From: Bacteroidetes bacterium UBA1947
Lineage (GTDB): Bacteria; Bacteroidota; Bacteroidia; Chitinophagales; Chitinophagaceae
NCBI GenBank assembly: GCA_002336915.1
Contig: DDET01000041.1
Location: forward strand, 1-64,000
Direction: 5' to 3'
DNA: 64,000 bases
Below, in pieces: positions 8,393 to 17,629 of this stretch; within the stretch, counting starts at the first letter, position 1, and the number at the start of each line of letters is the position of its first letter. The position numbers and the translations under genes were made by a program. A model generated the notes under the pieces. The model saw only the letters and a program-made list of their open reading frames with translations. It did not search any database and had not been told where the DNA came from.

Positions 8393-8980
8393 ATGAATTA
8401 CCTTGGCCATGCCTTCCTCTCCTTTGGCGATGCAAATATACTGCTCGGCAATATGATAGGCGACCACGTAAAAGGCAGGCTTGCTCTTGATAATTACCCC
8501 GAAGGCATTAAAAAAGGCCTGCTGCTGCACCGCAAAATAGATGAGTTTGCAGATAATCATGCGGCTACACAAAGGGCAAAGCTCTGGTTCCGTGAAGCTT
8601 ATGGTTTGTATTCAGGTGCTATTATGGACAGCCTCTACGATCACTTCCTTGCCAACGACCCCAAGATATTTGCATCCGAAAAACACTTACAAACATTTAC
8701 ACAAGATGTATATCAAAAACTGGAACAGAACATAAAATATTTCCCTCCTGTCTTTGCTGCATATTTCCCGCACATGAAGGAGCACAACTGGTTGTATAAT
8801 TACCGCACCATGCAGGGCATGCAGCGCTCTTTGAATGGCCTGGCACGCCGCGCAAAATATATACCGCCTATTGATAAGGCATATGAATTATTTGTAGGCC
8901 ACTATTACCAGTTGGCACAGTGTTATTATGAATTTATAGACGATGTCACTACCTTTGCTAAAGTTGAGTTAAACAGGTAA
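8393..8980 (+). CDS. Acyl carrier protein phosphodiesterase family (AcpH/DUF479)
   Basis: At 195 residues this matches the usual size of AcpH. The N-terminus MNYLGHAFLSFGDANILLGN and the following MIGDHVKG block, then LHRKIDEFADNH near residues 43-54, reproduce the family's conserved His/Asp pattern expected to hold a metal ion. AcpH removes the 4'-phosphopantetheine arm from holo-ACP in the cytoplasm. The family assignment is good, but catalytic activity in Bacteroidota members is inferred. It stands alone between the HTH gene and a serine hydrolase. Confidence 0.8.
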   Translation: MNYLGHAFLSFGDANILLGNMIGDHVKGRLALDNYPEGIKKGLLLHRKIDEFADNHAATQRAKLWFREAYGLYSGAIMDSLYDHFLANDPKIFASEKHLQTFTQDVYQKLEQNIKYFPPVFAAYFPHMKEHNWLYNYRTMQGMQRSLNGLARRAKYIPPIDKAYELFVGHYYQLAQCYYEFIDDVTTFAKVELNR

Positions 8981-8998
8981 CAGTATTTTAGCCGGGGC

Positions 8999-9006
8999 TA
9001 TATTTG
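8999..9006 (+). promoter_or_regulatory. Bacteroidota-type -7 element (TATATTTG)
   Basis: TATATTTG fits the TAnnTTTG -7 consensus of Bacteroidota sigma-A promoters and lies 26 nt before the ATG of the serine hydrolase gene. A well-spaced -33 TTG is not evident, so the call rests on one box. Confidence 0.45.
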
Positions 9007-9031
9007 CAAAAATTGATCGTAGAATTTTATC

Positions 9032-10237
9032 ATGCGTAGAATATTATCAGCACATACATTAACAACATTTTTATCGGTTATCATATTAGTTGCCTGCCAC
9101 TCCAAAACAGATAAGGTATCGGCCCGCACTCCCCCTCCCCGCTTTCATGATGCACCCGCCCCTCCGTCCACAAGTCCGCTTAGCTATGATACTATGGGTG
9201 CCGAGCGCCAGCGGATAATACACGAATTGGACGCTTACTACGAGGCACAGGTACGTGCAGGTTTTAACGGCAGTGTGCTGGTGGGTTATAAAGGCAATGT
9301 CATTTATGAGCGCTACTTCGGCTTCAGCAACAGGGAACGTGGACAAAGGCTCAATCAGAACAGCAGCTCGCAGCTGGCTTCTATATCAAAGACATTCACA
9401 GGTGCGGCTATCCTTTACCTGTACCAGCGTAAGTACCTGGACATCAACCAGCCGGTACAACACTACTTAAAAAACTTTCCTTACCCCGGCATCAGCGTTA
9501 AGTGCCTGCTCGACCATCGCTCCGGCCTGCCGGATTATACCAAATGGGTTGGCAATTATAAAAAAGATACGCGCACGCCCATCACCAATGAGGAGATGAT
9601 GCAGCTTATGGCGCGCTACAAACCCGCCCTTGAGTTCCGCCCCAATACACGCTTCAAGTATTGCAATACCAACTTTGCCGTGCTGGCCTGCCTGCTGGAA
9701 GAAGTAACCGAAATGAAGTATAACGACTTCATGCGTAAATACATTTTTGAGCCCCTGGGTATGACACATACTTTTGTGTACGACCCATGGCGCGGTATGC
9801 CTGCAAATGCAACCACCAGCTACAAATACAACTGGGTACGCGAACCCGATATGTTCGCCGACGGCGTTTGGGGTGATAAAGGCATCTACAGCACCGTACA
9901 GGACATGTACCGCTGGGACCAGTCCTTCTACCACAACACGATATTAGACAACGAAACTATTGAGCTGGCATATGGCCCCTGCTCCTTTGAGAAGCCCGGG
10001 ATAAAGAATTACGGCCTTGGCTGGCGCATGCTTTGCTACCCTAATGGCGGCAAGATCATATACCACAACGGCTGGTGGCATGGCAATAACACATCCTTCT
10101 ATCGTTTTATAAAAGACAATTTCACCATTGTTATTTTAGGCAATAAATACAACAACGGCATTTACCACCAGGCGCCCCGCATTTACAGCATCGTAAAAGG
10201 CATCCCTGAAATGCACGGCTTCGATACAGAAGACTAG
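9032..10237 (+). CDS. Serine hydrolase lipoprotein, beta-lactamase class C / DD-peptidase family (S12)
   Basis: The 401-residue protein has a lipoprotein signal peptide with lipobox LVAC (Cys22) and a proline-rich linker (residues ~33-50). All three class C motifs are present: SISK (Ser117, Lys120), YCN (Tyr210, Asn212) and HNG (His345-Gly347). It should therefore be an active acyl-serine hydrolase at the cell envelope, such as an esterase or a D-alanyl-peptide hydrolase. True beta-lactamase activity cannot be claimed. It is monocistronic, with its own promoter element upstream and a hairpin downstream. Confidence 0.87.
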   Translation: MRRILSAHTLTTFLSVIILVACHSKTDKVSARTPPPRFHDAPAPPSTSPLSYDTMGAERQRIIHELDAYYEAQVRAGFNGSVLVGYKGNVIYERYFGFSNRERGQRLNQNSSSQLASISKTFTGAAILYLYQRKYLDINQPVQHYLKNFPYPGISVKCLLDHRSGLPDYTKWVGNYKKDTRTPITNEEMMQLMARYKPALEFRPNTRFKYCNTNFAVLACLLEEVTEMKYNDFMRKYIFEPLGMTHTFVYDPWRGMPANATTSYKYNWVREPDMFADGVWGDKGIYSTVQDMYRWDQSFYHNTILDNETIELAYGPCSFEKPGIKNYGLGWRMLCYPNGGKIIYHNGWWHGNNTSFYRFIKDNFTIVILGNKYNNGIYHQAPRIYSIVKGIPEMHGFDTED

Positions 10238-10245
10238 CAATAATA

Positions 10246-10268
10246 AAGTCCTGCAGTTTGCAGGACTT
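10246..10268. terminator. Bidirectional hairpin between convergent genes
   Basis: Arms 10246-10254 (AAGTCCTGC) and 10260-10268 pair perfectly around a short loop, between the 3' ends of the serine hydrolase gene and guaB. A-rich sequence on the left and TTATT on the right make it a plausible weak terminator in both directions. Confidence 0.55.
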
Positions 10269-10331
10269 ATTAACTATAAAAGCATCAACACTAATCAGCC
10301 AGTTAACTAATTAACCAATTAACTACAATTT

Positions 10332-11801
10332 CTATCTCCTGCTGTAGTTCGGTGCTTCTTTGGTTATCACTACATCGTGCGGATGGCTTTCGGCCATACT
10401 TGCTGAGGTAATGCGCATGAACTGGGCATCTGTGTGCAGCATCTTTACGTCTTTTGCACCTACAAGCCCCATACCTGCACGCAGGCCGCCAACAAACTGC
10501 TGTACCACCTCGCTCACCATACCTTTATACGGCACACGGCCCACGATGCCTTCCGGTACCAGCTTCTTAGTGTCTGTCTCGCTGTCCTGGAAGTAGCGGT
10601 CCTTTGAGCCCTCCTGCATGGCCTCCAGTGAGCCCATACCGCGGTACGACTTGAACTTACGTCCTTCAAATATTATTGTTTCACCCGGGCTCTCTTCAGT
10701 GCCTGCAAATATAGAACCCGCCATGATGCATGAGGCACCGGCAGCTAATGCCTTCACCATATCGCCTGTGTACCGGATGCCACCATCGGCTATAACGGGA
10801 ATGCCTCTTTTGCCAAGGGCCTGCGCAGCTTCCATAACAGCGGTAAGCTGTGGCGAACCTGCGCCTGTTACTATGCGTGTAGTGCATATGGAACCGGGGC
10901 CTACACCCACCTTCACAGCATCAGCGCCCGCATCGGCCAGGGCCTTTGCGCCTGCAGCTGTAGATATATTACCCGCTATTACGGGCATGGTCTTAAAGGT
11001 CTTCTTTACCAGCTTCAGGCCGTCTATCACCCCTTTTGAATGCCCGTGTGAGCTGTCCAATGTTATGATATCAACACCTGCATTTTTCAATGCTTCTACC
11101 CGCTGCAGCATATCGGCGGTGACGCCTATGGCCGCGCCTACCAGCAGGCGGCCGTTGATGTCCTTATTGGCATTTGGGTGGCTCTTCAGGTGCATTATAT
11201 CACGGAAGGTGATGAGGCCTATGAGCTTGCCTTTCTTATCAACTATCAGCAACTTCTCGATCTTATACTCCTCAAGTATGCTTTCCGCTTTAGCCATGCT
11301 GGTGCCGGCAGGGGCGGTAACGAGGTGCTCTTTGGTCATTATCTCGCTCACCTTCTTCTTCGTATTCTTCTCAAAGCGCATATCGCGGTTGGTGAGGATA
11401 CCTACCAGCTTGCCATTGTCTATTATAGGTATACCGCCTATCTTATTATCCTTCATCAGCTTGATGGCATCGCCAACAGTAGCATCGGGGCTAAGGGTGA
11501 TGGGGTCAGTGATCAAGCCGCTTTCTGAGCGCTTTACCTTGCGTACCTGGTCGGCCTGGCGCTCTATGCTCATGTTCTTGTGCAGGATGCCTATACCACC
11601 TTCACGGGCAAGGGCAATAGCGAGGGGGGCCTCGGTCACAGTGTCCATAGCAGCGGAAACCATGGGCAGGTGTAGTTGAATGTCTTTAGTAAGTTGAGTG
11701 GTAATGCTTACGTCTTTAGGATGGACTTCCGAGTAAGCGGGCACAAGGAGTACATCATCAAATGTGAGACCTTCTCCGTAGAATTTAGATTTTGCAGCCA
11801 T
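10332..11801 (-). CDS. guaB: Inosine-5'-monophosphate dehydrogenase
   Basis: This 489-residue enzyme oxidises IMP to XMP with NAD+, the first committed step of GMP synthesis, in the cytoplasm. The start is the ATG read from 11801 (MAAKSKFYGEGLTFDDVLLV); two codons further upstream there is only a TTG. A pair of CBS domains interrupts the TIM barrel (about residues 95-210). The active-site loop is intact: GVGPGSICTTRIVTGAG contains the catalytic Cys. The flap segment and the EGIVGRVPYKG block are also present. The gene lies 137 nt downstream of a NarL-type regulator on the same strand, probably as a separate unit. Confidence 0.97.
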   Translation of the reverse strand: MAAKSKFYGEGLTFDDVLLVPAYSEVHPKDVSITTQLTKDIQLHLPMVSAAMDTVTEAPLAIALAREGGIGILHKNMSIERQADQVRKVKRSESGLITDPITLSPDATVGDAIKLMKDNKIGGIPIIDNGKLVGILTNRDMRFEKNTKKKVSEIMTKEHLVTAPAGTSMAKAESILEEYKIEKLLIVDKKGKLIGLITFRDIMHLKSHPNANKDINGRLLVGAAIGVTADMLQRVEALKNAGVDIITLDSSHGHSKGVIDGLKLVKKTFKTMPVIAGNISTAAGAKALADAGADAVKVGVGPGSICTTRIVTGAGSPQLTAVMEAAQALGKRGIPVIADGGIRYTGDMVKALAAGASCIMAGSIFAGTEESPGETIIFEGRKFKSYRGMGSLEAMQEGSKDRYFQDSETDTKKLVPEGIVGRVPYKGMVSEVVQQFVGGLRAGMGLVGAKDVKMLHTDAQFMRITSASMAESHPHDVVITKEAPNYSRR

Positions 11802-11938
11802 GTGCAAAGATATAACAGCAATTTGAAAAAGCGAAAACAGGATTATTTATAGGCCTATAAGCAGTCCCATGGCTGATTCAGCACCCCTTTAGGAATTAGC
11901 ATTAATTGCTATTTATGGTCAGATTTAGCATGAGACGT

Positions 11939-12610
11939 CTACAATTGAGGACTATAAATACCCAATCGCATAGCCTCCACTACTATGCCTACAATGTTCT
12001 TTACGTCCATCTTTTCGAGGATCTTCATCCTGTAACCCTCTACAGTACGGGAGCTGAGGAATAGCTTTTCGCCTATCTCTTTGTTTGTACAGCCCTCGCA
12101 GATGAGCTTTATGATATCCTTCTCGCGCTCAGAAAACTCGGCCTCCTTCTGCTTCTTTTGGTTGGCATGCTTGCTAAAGGCTATAAGCCTGGACAACTTA
12201 CCCGATGTAAACTTACAGTAATATGGCTGACGCTTGTATGCCGAATGAATGGCATCTATCACTTCTGCTTTGTCCGAGTTCTTTAGGAGATACCCTATCG
12301 CACCCGCTTCCAGCATTTCAAGTATGAGCTGCTCGTCATCGAACATGGAAAGGGCGACGACCTCGGTAATGGGAAAATGTTCTTTGATATACTTGGTGGC
12401 TTCAACCCCATCCATCACGGGCATTTTGATATCGGTGATCACTACATCGGGTGTTGCTTTTTCAATGAGCGCGATCAGTTCTTTGCCATTTGCAGCTTCA
12501 CCCATAAGACGTATGTCTTTTATAGAGCCGAGCATTAGTTTAAGGCCGTCCCTGAATATCTCGTGATCGTCGGCAATAACTATCTTGATAACATCATTAC
12601 CATTTTTCAT
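11939..12610 (-). CDS. NarL/FixJ-type response regulator
   Basis: The 223-residue protein has a receiver domain (residues ~8-125) with acidic pocket DD (14-15), phospho-acceptor Asp60 (VVITDIKMPVMDG) and conserved Lys (LLKNSD), then a LuxR-type HTH (about 155-215: FSEREKDIIKLICEGCTNKEI). It should bind DNA as a phosphorylated dimer. Its ATG overlaps the stop of the histidine kinase gene as ATGA, so the two are translationally coupled and almost surely cognate partners. Targets are unknown; the divergent cassette starting at 14718 is a candidate because of position only. Confidence 0.93.
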   Translation of the reverse strand: MKNGNDVIKIVIADDHEIFRDGLKLMLGSIKDIRLMGEAANGKELIALIEKATPDVVITDIKMPVMDGVEATKYIKEHFPITEVVALSMFDDEQLILEMLEAGAIGYLLKNSDKAEVIDAIHSAYKRQPYYCKFTSGKLSRLIAFSKHANQKKQKEAEFSEREKDIIKLICEGCTNKEIGEKLFLSSRTVEGYRMKILEKMDVKNIVGIVVEAMRLGIYSPQL

Positions 12611-13365
12611 ACCGCTTCATTTAAAGGTATCTCAAAAGTGTACACAGTGCCCTTCCCTGCTTCGGTTATGTAGTTAAACTTTGAATTAAGCATTTCGGCC
12701 CTGCTTTGCAAATTCATCAGCCCAAGGCCGATTTGCATATCCATTTTCGCCTGGAAGTCAAAGCCAAGGCCATTATCGGCGGTAGTAAGCAATAGCATAT
12801 CGTCCTGCTTTTTAAATTCTATTATTAGTTTTGTGGCCTTTGCATGCTTTATAGTGTTGTGTATTATCTCCTGTATGATGCGATAAATATTAATCTCCTT
12901 TTCTTTCTCTACGTCGACATCTGCTTCATTATGAAATATTATCTGGAGCTTATGTACATCGCGCAGCTTAACCAAGTATTCCTCTACAGCTTTAAACAGG
13001 CCTTTTCTTACAAGGGTATTCGGCAAGAGGTTGTAGGATATTTCGCGGGTCTTGGTGAGGATGTCGTCTATATGTTTATTGGCAGACGATACTATCATTT
13101 TATCGGCCTCTGATAAGGAGCTGAGGTGGTTTATTTGTATGCGCACGGTGGAGAGCAGAGGGCCAAGTTCATCGTGCAGATCGGTAGCTATCCTTTTTCT
13201 TTCATTTTCAAGGGTTGATATCTCGGCACCGATCCTGTTCTTGTAAAAAAGTATGTTCCTACGCTGATGCCGGATCATGGTGATGATAAAGTACAGTATA
13301 ATGGTACCGAGTACGCAAGCGGCTACGCCAATGGCGGTGTAAAATTTCTCTTCCTCGGTATGCAT
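12607..13365 (-). CDS. Sensor histidine kinase, HisKA_3 (NarX-like) type
   Basis: The 252-residue kinase has one N-terminal membrane helix (residues ~12-31), a dimerisation/phospho-acceptor helix with His64 in TDLHDELGPLLSTV, and a C-terminal HATPase_c domain with N box (EIIHNTIKHA) and G boxes (ADNGLGFD, GLGLMNLQSRAE). It has no periplasmic sensing domain, so input may come from the membrane protein encoded just upstream. Its start lies 43 nt inside the end of that gene, and its end overlaps the response regulator by 4 nt. Confidence 0.92.
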   Translation of the reverse strand: MHTEEEKFYTAIGVAACVLGTIILYFIITMIRHQRRNILFYKNRIGAEISTLENERKRIATDLHDELGPLLSTVRIQINHLSSLSEADKMIVSSANKHIDDILTKTREISYNLLPNTLVRKGLFKAVEEYLVKLRDVHKLQIIFHNEADVDVEKEKEINIYRIIQEIIHNTIKHAKATKLIIEFKKQDDMLLLTTADNGLGFDFQAKMDMQIGLGLMNLQSRAEMLNSKFNYITEAGKGTVYTFEIPLNEAV

Positions 13366-13970
13366 ATTATAGCTGTTGCCAGTATTAAGTTGTACCCTAC
13401 GTTTATGGCTGCTTCTAAAACAAAAATATTATTTTTTATGAGGTTTTGCGGCGCATAGTAGTAAAACACCTCAGTCAGCACCTTATAGGAGAAGAATATG
13501 ATGACGTTAATACAAATAATAAATATGGGATTGGTCAAAATATTGCCTCTCTCATTTACTATTAACCAATTGAGCTGATTGACCGCAATAAGGACAAGGA
13601 CAAATGAGTAGGTGACCTGGAAGAACGGGCTGAATGTGATGATCTTGAGGAATACAACATTTTCAACGACCCAGACCGAGACCATGCCGATGAGCAGCAG
13701 GCGGTAAAGCCAGTCATGCTTCAGTATATTTCTCCAGCTCCTGAACTGCAGCGTGTAGAGCAAAAACTCGAGCAAGAAATAAATATTGGTAGGTACCGCG
13801 TTGCTGGTGTAGTAAAAAAAGCAATAGCAGATGGATTCATTGAGGAAACCGATAATGAGCAGGTATATTAAAGGACGATAAGATACGGGAATGTACCCGT
13901 ACCTTATCAATCCAGTTATCATGGGGATAAGGATGCTAAGACTTAATATAAAAGCTACGCCGCGGTTCAT
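13323..13970 (-). CDS. Multi-spanning membrane protein of a signalling operon
   Basis: The 215-residue protein is very hydrophobic, with about six or seven predicted membrane helices (for example residues 5-23, 33-52, 58-75, 88-108, 112-135, 147-168, 180-205) and short loops. I do not recognise the family. The 43-nt overlap with the downstream histidine kinase and the 13-nt gap to the upstream lipoprotein gene place it within one four-gene operon. A role as membrane sensor or kinase partner is inference from that arrangement. Confidence 0.75.
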   Translation of the reverse strand: MNRGVAFILSLSILIPMITGLIRYGYIPVSYRPLIYLLIIGFLNESICYCFFYYTSNAVPTNIYFLLEFLLYTLQFRSWRNILKHDWLYRLLLIGMVSVWVVENVVFLKIITFSPFFQVTYSFVLVLIAVNQLNWLIVNERGNILTNPIFIICINVIIFFSYKVLTEVFYYYAPQNLIKNNIFVLEAAINVGYNLILATAIICIPRKRNFTPPLA

Positions 13971-13983
13971 TTATCAATATTTC

Positions 13984-14499
13984 CTAAGGCCACCTTTGGC
14001 CGGCTTCATCAACCAGTATACTTACGTCGCCAAATGATGATATGCTCATTCCCGGCTGTTCATTGGAACGCTGGATTATGTCTTTACCGTCACCGTCGAC
14101 ACCAACCAGTACCATACGAACTTTTTTCTGTCCATCCATTGCCAGGTATATCCTGAAACCAATGGCATTCTTCTGGCAAATAAGCGAATCGATAGCTTTA
14201 AGATTGAAGGTTTCATATGAAGGCAAAGTGCCAAGGCCTTTGTATTGCGGTGCCAGGATGCTATCCTGCCCCTTGCCAAAATCACGAACCATCGTCAAGG
14301 CCTGATCCATAGGGATGGCGTGGTTTATGCCATTAAGCGTAGTGCTAAATGGCGTGGGCGCGGGTTTATGATCAATGCACTTGTCGCAGGTAACCGTGCC
14401 TGTGCTACCTGTACAGGCGGAAAAACATACTAATGATGCCATTGCCAGCACCACAAGGCTCATAATACTCTTTTTCTTGTCAATAACATTAAGATTCAT
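13984..14499 (-). CDS. Lipoprotein of unknown function heading a two-component operon
   Basis: The 171-residue protein has a charged n-region (KKK), a hydrophobic stretch and a lipobox near residue 29 (CFSAC), so it should be lipidated. A short Cys-containing segment follows (TCDKC), then a globular part with KKVRMVLVGVDGDGKD. I do not recognise the family. The internal Met at position 13 is an alternative start, but the longer form gives the better signal peptide. As the first gene of the lipoprotein-membrane protein-kinase-regulator unit, it may sense or modulate an envelope signal; this is inference. Confidence 0.75.
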   Translation of the reverse strand: MNLNVIDKKKSIMSLVVLAMASLVCFSACTGSTGTVTCDKCIDHKPAPTPFSTTLNGINHAIPMDQALTMVRDFGKGQDSILAPQYKGLGTLPSYETFNLKAIDSLICQKNAIGFRIYLAMDGQKKVRMVLVGVDGDGKDIIQRSNEQPGMSISSFGDVSILVDEAGQRWP

Positions 14500-14717
14500 A
14501 AATGGAATGTTTTAGTAGCAACAAAGATAAACGGGCGAATTCTGCCAGCTATACGTAGTTCTACGCATTTTTTTTCAGTAAGCGATACCATAAAAATCAG
14601 TATGGATGCTTGCATAGCTGTTTATTCCGCCCAATACTTTTACATCCTCAACCCGGAACGAGAACTAAATCAACAATCACCAAACAAAACATTCAAAACA
14701 ATTTTAAACACAAAACT

Positions 14718-16913
14718 ATGGCAACAGTTACGAAAGAGAGTAACATAGCAGCGGTGCAACCGGAACGTGAATTCCTACACTTATTGTTACTTCAGAATCC
14801 GAATTACTTTGGTACGTTATCAAAGAGCAGTCCCCTCATTAACGAATACAAGCCGGTAAATGCGATAGCCGGCAACACATCGTTTGAACAAGTGACCTGT
14901 GCGGGCTACAATCCGCAAATGAAAACGCTTACCGCTATTGTGAAGATAAACCAGAACGGCGGTTACAATGGCGGGCCATGCTCGGCAGGAAGCAAGGAAT
15001 ATGTGCGCTTCTACATAGATTATGAAAGGAACGGTACGTGGAAAGACCTGGGCATGGTGAGTTTTGACATCCACGACTTTAACCATTCAGCTAACAACCC
15101 TCTTTGTTATGCAGTAAACCTGCCATTTGAACCCGAGGTAACGCATTGCTGTGACGACAAGCCGGTACTGCCCGTACTGAAAGCCATACTGTCATGGACC
15201 ATAGCACCTATTGCAAACGATCCGGGCTTTACACCGGTATGGGGCAATGTACTGGATGTGAACATACAACTGGCACCAAAGACAGGATGGATATGCTGGC
15301 TGAAAAAGAACCTTGCCGATATTGGCCTTGTTGTAAAGCCAGAACAACTAAAACAAATATCAGAAAAGCTACCTGCGCACCCTACCCTGCTGGACATACA
15401 TGCTGAAGAAATAAGCGTGGGAACATTGATGAGCCTTTACAAAAAAGATGTAGAGGAAGAGCGCATAGGCTTTACTGCAGTGGCCAAATCGCTGGTGGCA
15501 GGCGTGCCTAGTACAGAGCTTACGACCAACTTTAAAGCTGTGGGGCTTAACATAAGCAAAGTAATAGACTTTGTACTAAAGCCCAAATTCAACACTACTT
15601 ATGAAGAGGTAAAATGCGTGGGCCTGAACCGCGATACCAACAGACTGTATGCTACCGTACTGGTAAAAAAACCATCGGGCTATGCGGGCAGCCTTTGTGA
15701 TAAGGGCAGCCGTGAATATGTGGGCTTCTATATGGACTTTGGCAGTGGATGGGAATTTATGGGCACCTCATCGGTAGAAGTGCATGACGTGGCTGTGCCG
15801 AATGGTGGCCTGTCTTACCACGTAGAGCTACCGGTGAACCTGACACCCTACCAAAAGCTGAAATGCAGCGAGACCTATTTTGCCAAGGTAAAGGCCATAC
15901 TATCCTGGAACATGTACCCGCCGGATAACCAGCCTAACTGGGTATCGCCATGGGGAGACTGGGAAGAAGCATGGGTAGAGATACGCTACAGGCAAGGCGG
16001 CGACGGGCCAACGGGCAAAAAACCAATAATAACCAGCATAGGCAGCATACCGAGCAAGAAGATAAGTAAGATAAGCGGTATGGTGGACAAGACACTGGAC
16101 ATACCTGATGCAGGTGTGGATACTTACGATGGTTTCTCCTTCAACGGTGTGATACCTATTACGGGATTGATACCGGACCACCCAGATTCAAATGACAACA
16201 GCGCTGCACAGGTGCAATACAGGATAATGCTGAAACGCGCATCGGACCCGGACAGCAGTTTTGCACCAGTGACAAATTCGTTTGCCGTACTTAAGAATGT
16301 AATAGCGAGCGGCGTACTTACACAGAGCGTTATAACGCAAACAACTGATGCTGCCGGCTACTACCATTACCTTGTAGACTTCTTTGCACCTACCATAGTT
16401 ACAGTACAGGGAGACCTGTTCGGTGTAATATCGGTTGCAGATTCGGATGTTTATGAATTCTACCTGGAAACATCAGCGGGATACCTGAGCGAACGCTGCC
16501 GTGTAAAAGTAGACAAGACCGCACCTAAAGATGTGCATATAAAAGTAAACGGATCTGAAAATTGCGGAACGCTAAAAAAAGGCATGGACATTACCGGCAC
16601 TTATTCACTTGCAGATAACGAAAACAATTGCCACAGTGTGTCCTTTGAATTCATTACGCTTAAAGCAGGAGACAGTACTACATTCAAAGCAGACGGCGTA
16701 AACAGCAGCTTTAACACACATATACCGGTACCTGCAACAGGTAAAACGGGGACATGGTCGATGACCACCAACAATGTGAGCAAGTGCGGCTATAATATCA
16801 GATTGTACGCCTTCGACAAGACCCTGTACTGCTACGCATTTATTTCGTACGCATACTCCTTCTATCAACAATACAATGTAGACACCATTGGTTTCTGCCT
16901 GAATGAAGCATAA
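14718..16913 (+). CDS. Large protein with a duplicated Cys-containing domain, unknown function
   Basis: The likely start is the ATG at 14718 (MATVTKES); the 36 codons upstream read as leader-like non-coding sequence. The 731-residue protein holds two copies of a ~135-residue domain at about 50-185 and 290-424, each with the pattern C-x-G-x-N ... GGYxGxxC..GSxEYVxFYxDxxxxW ... LPVxxKAILSW ... WG. Residues ~435-731 form a separate, probably beta-rich region with further cysteines. No signal peptide, membrane helix or T9SS tail is visible, although the many cysteines suggest an extracytoplasmic location. A strong hairpin follows, then a papain-like protease gene on the same strand. I do not recognise a characterised family. 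Confidence 0.8.
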   Translation: MATVTKESNIAAVQPEREFLHLLLLQNPNYFGTLSKSSPLINEYKPVNAIAGNTSFEQVTCAGYNPQMKTLTAIVKINQNGGYNGGPCSAGSKEYVRFYIDYERNGTWKDLGMVSFDIHDFNHSANNPLCYAVNLPFEPEVTHCCDDKPVLPVLKAILSWTIAPIANDPGFTPVWGNVLDVNIQLAPKTGWICWLKKNLADIGLVVKPEQLKQISEKLPAHPTLLDIHAEEISVGTLMSLYKKDVEEERIGFTAVAKSLVAGVPSTELTTNFKAVGLNISKVIDFVLKPKFNTTYEEVKCVGLNRDTNRLYATVLVKKPSGYAGSLCDKGSREYVGFYMDFGSGWEFMGTSSVEVHDVAVPNGGLSYHVELPVNLTPYQKLKCSETYFAKVKAILSWNMYPPDNQPNWVSPWGDWEEAWVEIRYRQGGDGPTGKKPIITSIGSIPSKKISKISGMVDKTLDIPDAGVDTYDGFSFNGVIPITGLIPDHPDSNDNSAAQVQYRIMLKRASDPDSSFAPVTNSFAVLKNVIASGVLTQSVITQTTDAAGYYHYLVDFFAPTIVTVQGDLFGVISVADSDVYEFYLETSAGYLSERCRVKVDKTAPKDVHIKVNGSENCGTLKKGMDITGTYSLADNENNCHSVSFEFITLKAGDSTTFKADGVNSSFNTHIPVPATGKTGTWSMTTNNVSKCGYNIRLYAFDKTLYCYAFISYAYSFYQQYNVDTIGFCLNEA

Positions 16914-16920
16914 AAACAAA

Positions 16921-16955
16921 TTACAGCCCTGCAAAACAGCAGGGCTGTAATTATC
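16921..16955 (+). terminator. Rho-independent-like terminator, possibly partial
   Basis: A perfect 12-bp stem (16921-16932 with 16939-16950, arm TTACAGCCCTGC) encloses a 6-nt loop directly after the stop of the 731-residue protein gene. The following T tract is short (TTATC), so it may attenuate rather than end transcription into the protease gene. Confidence 0.7.
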
Positions 16956-17009
16956 ATCCTTAATGAAGTTCCATAAAGCACAATAAATTAATCATTAAAA
17001 CCACAGAAA

Positions 17010-17603
17010 ATGAAAATTTCACTAAAACAGATGCTCTTTGTATCCTGCGTTGCACTTCTTTTCATGAACGGGTGCTGCAAGCCCGAACTGACAGGAAGCG
17101 TGGCCAATACCCTGAGGCCCCAGGAAACGAATAACTGGTGCTGGGCCGCCACAACACAAATGCTGGCCGCCCACCTGGGCGTTACAGTAACACAATGCTC
17201 GCTGGCATGTGTGCGCTTTAACAAGACCAACTGCTGCGACCCGCAAACTGCAGGCGGCAGCTGCCCCAAGACCAATGACTGTAACACACCGGGATGGGTG
17301 ATGCTTACAGAATGCGGGATAAGCTACGACGAGAGCGCCACAGCGCTACCGTGGGAAGACCTGCGCAAACAAATATACTGCTCTAAAAAGCCGATGGGCT
17401 ATGCCTATGGCACACCGGGAGTAGTAGGCCATGTTTTAGTTATAAAAGGCTACCTGACACTAAGCGGCACCAATTACCTGGTGCTCAACGATCCCTGGGC
17501 CCCATGTATGGGACAGGAACGTATCATAACATACGAACAATATGCTGATCCTGCCGGTGCATCGACCCACTGGAATACATGGTACAACATCAGGAAACCT
17601 TAA
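17010..17603 (+). CDS. Papain-like cysteine protease (AvrRpt2/C39-like), lipoprotein or exported
   Basis: The 197-residue protein has an N-terminal signal sequence ending in a possible lipobox (FMNGCC, Cys22). The catalytic set of the papain-like AvrRpt2/C39-like group is present: Cys44 in NNWCWAATTQM, His141 in VGHVLVIKGY, and Asn160-Asp161 in LVLNDPW. Several cysteines in between (CSLAC, NCC, CNTPGW) also follow the pattern of this group and suggest disulfides or metal binding. It should act in the periplasm or at the cell surface. Its substrate is unknown; the neighbouring duplicated-domain protein is a candidate partner by position. Only 26 nt separate it from the next gene. Confidence 0.82.
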   Translation: MKISLKQMLFVSCVALLFMNGCCKPELTGSVANTLRPQETNNWCWAATTQMLAAHLGVTVTQCSLACVRFNKTNCCDPQTAGGSCPKTNDCNTPGWVMLTECGISYDESATALPWEDLRKQIYCSKKPMGYAYGTPGVVGHVLVIKGYLTLSGTNYLVLNDPWAPCMGQERIITYEQYADPAGASTHWNTWYNIRKP

Positions 17604-17629
17604 TTTATCTAACTTTAAACATCAATAAC

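Noticed and set aside
10618..11679. 353-codon plus-strand frame opposite guaB
   Set aside because: It is antisense to a fully conserved enzyme gene and shows no domain of its own.
14718..16913. Large duplicated-domain protein as a T9SS cargo
   Set aside because: No signal peptide and no type A or B sorting domain can be seen.
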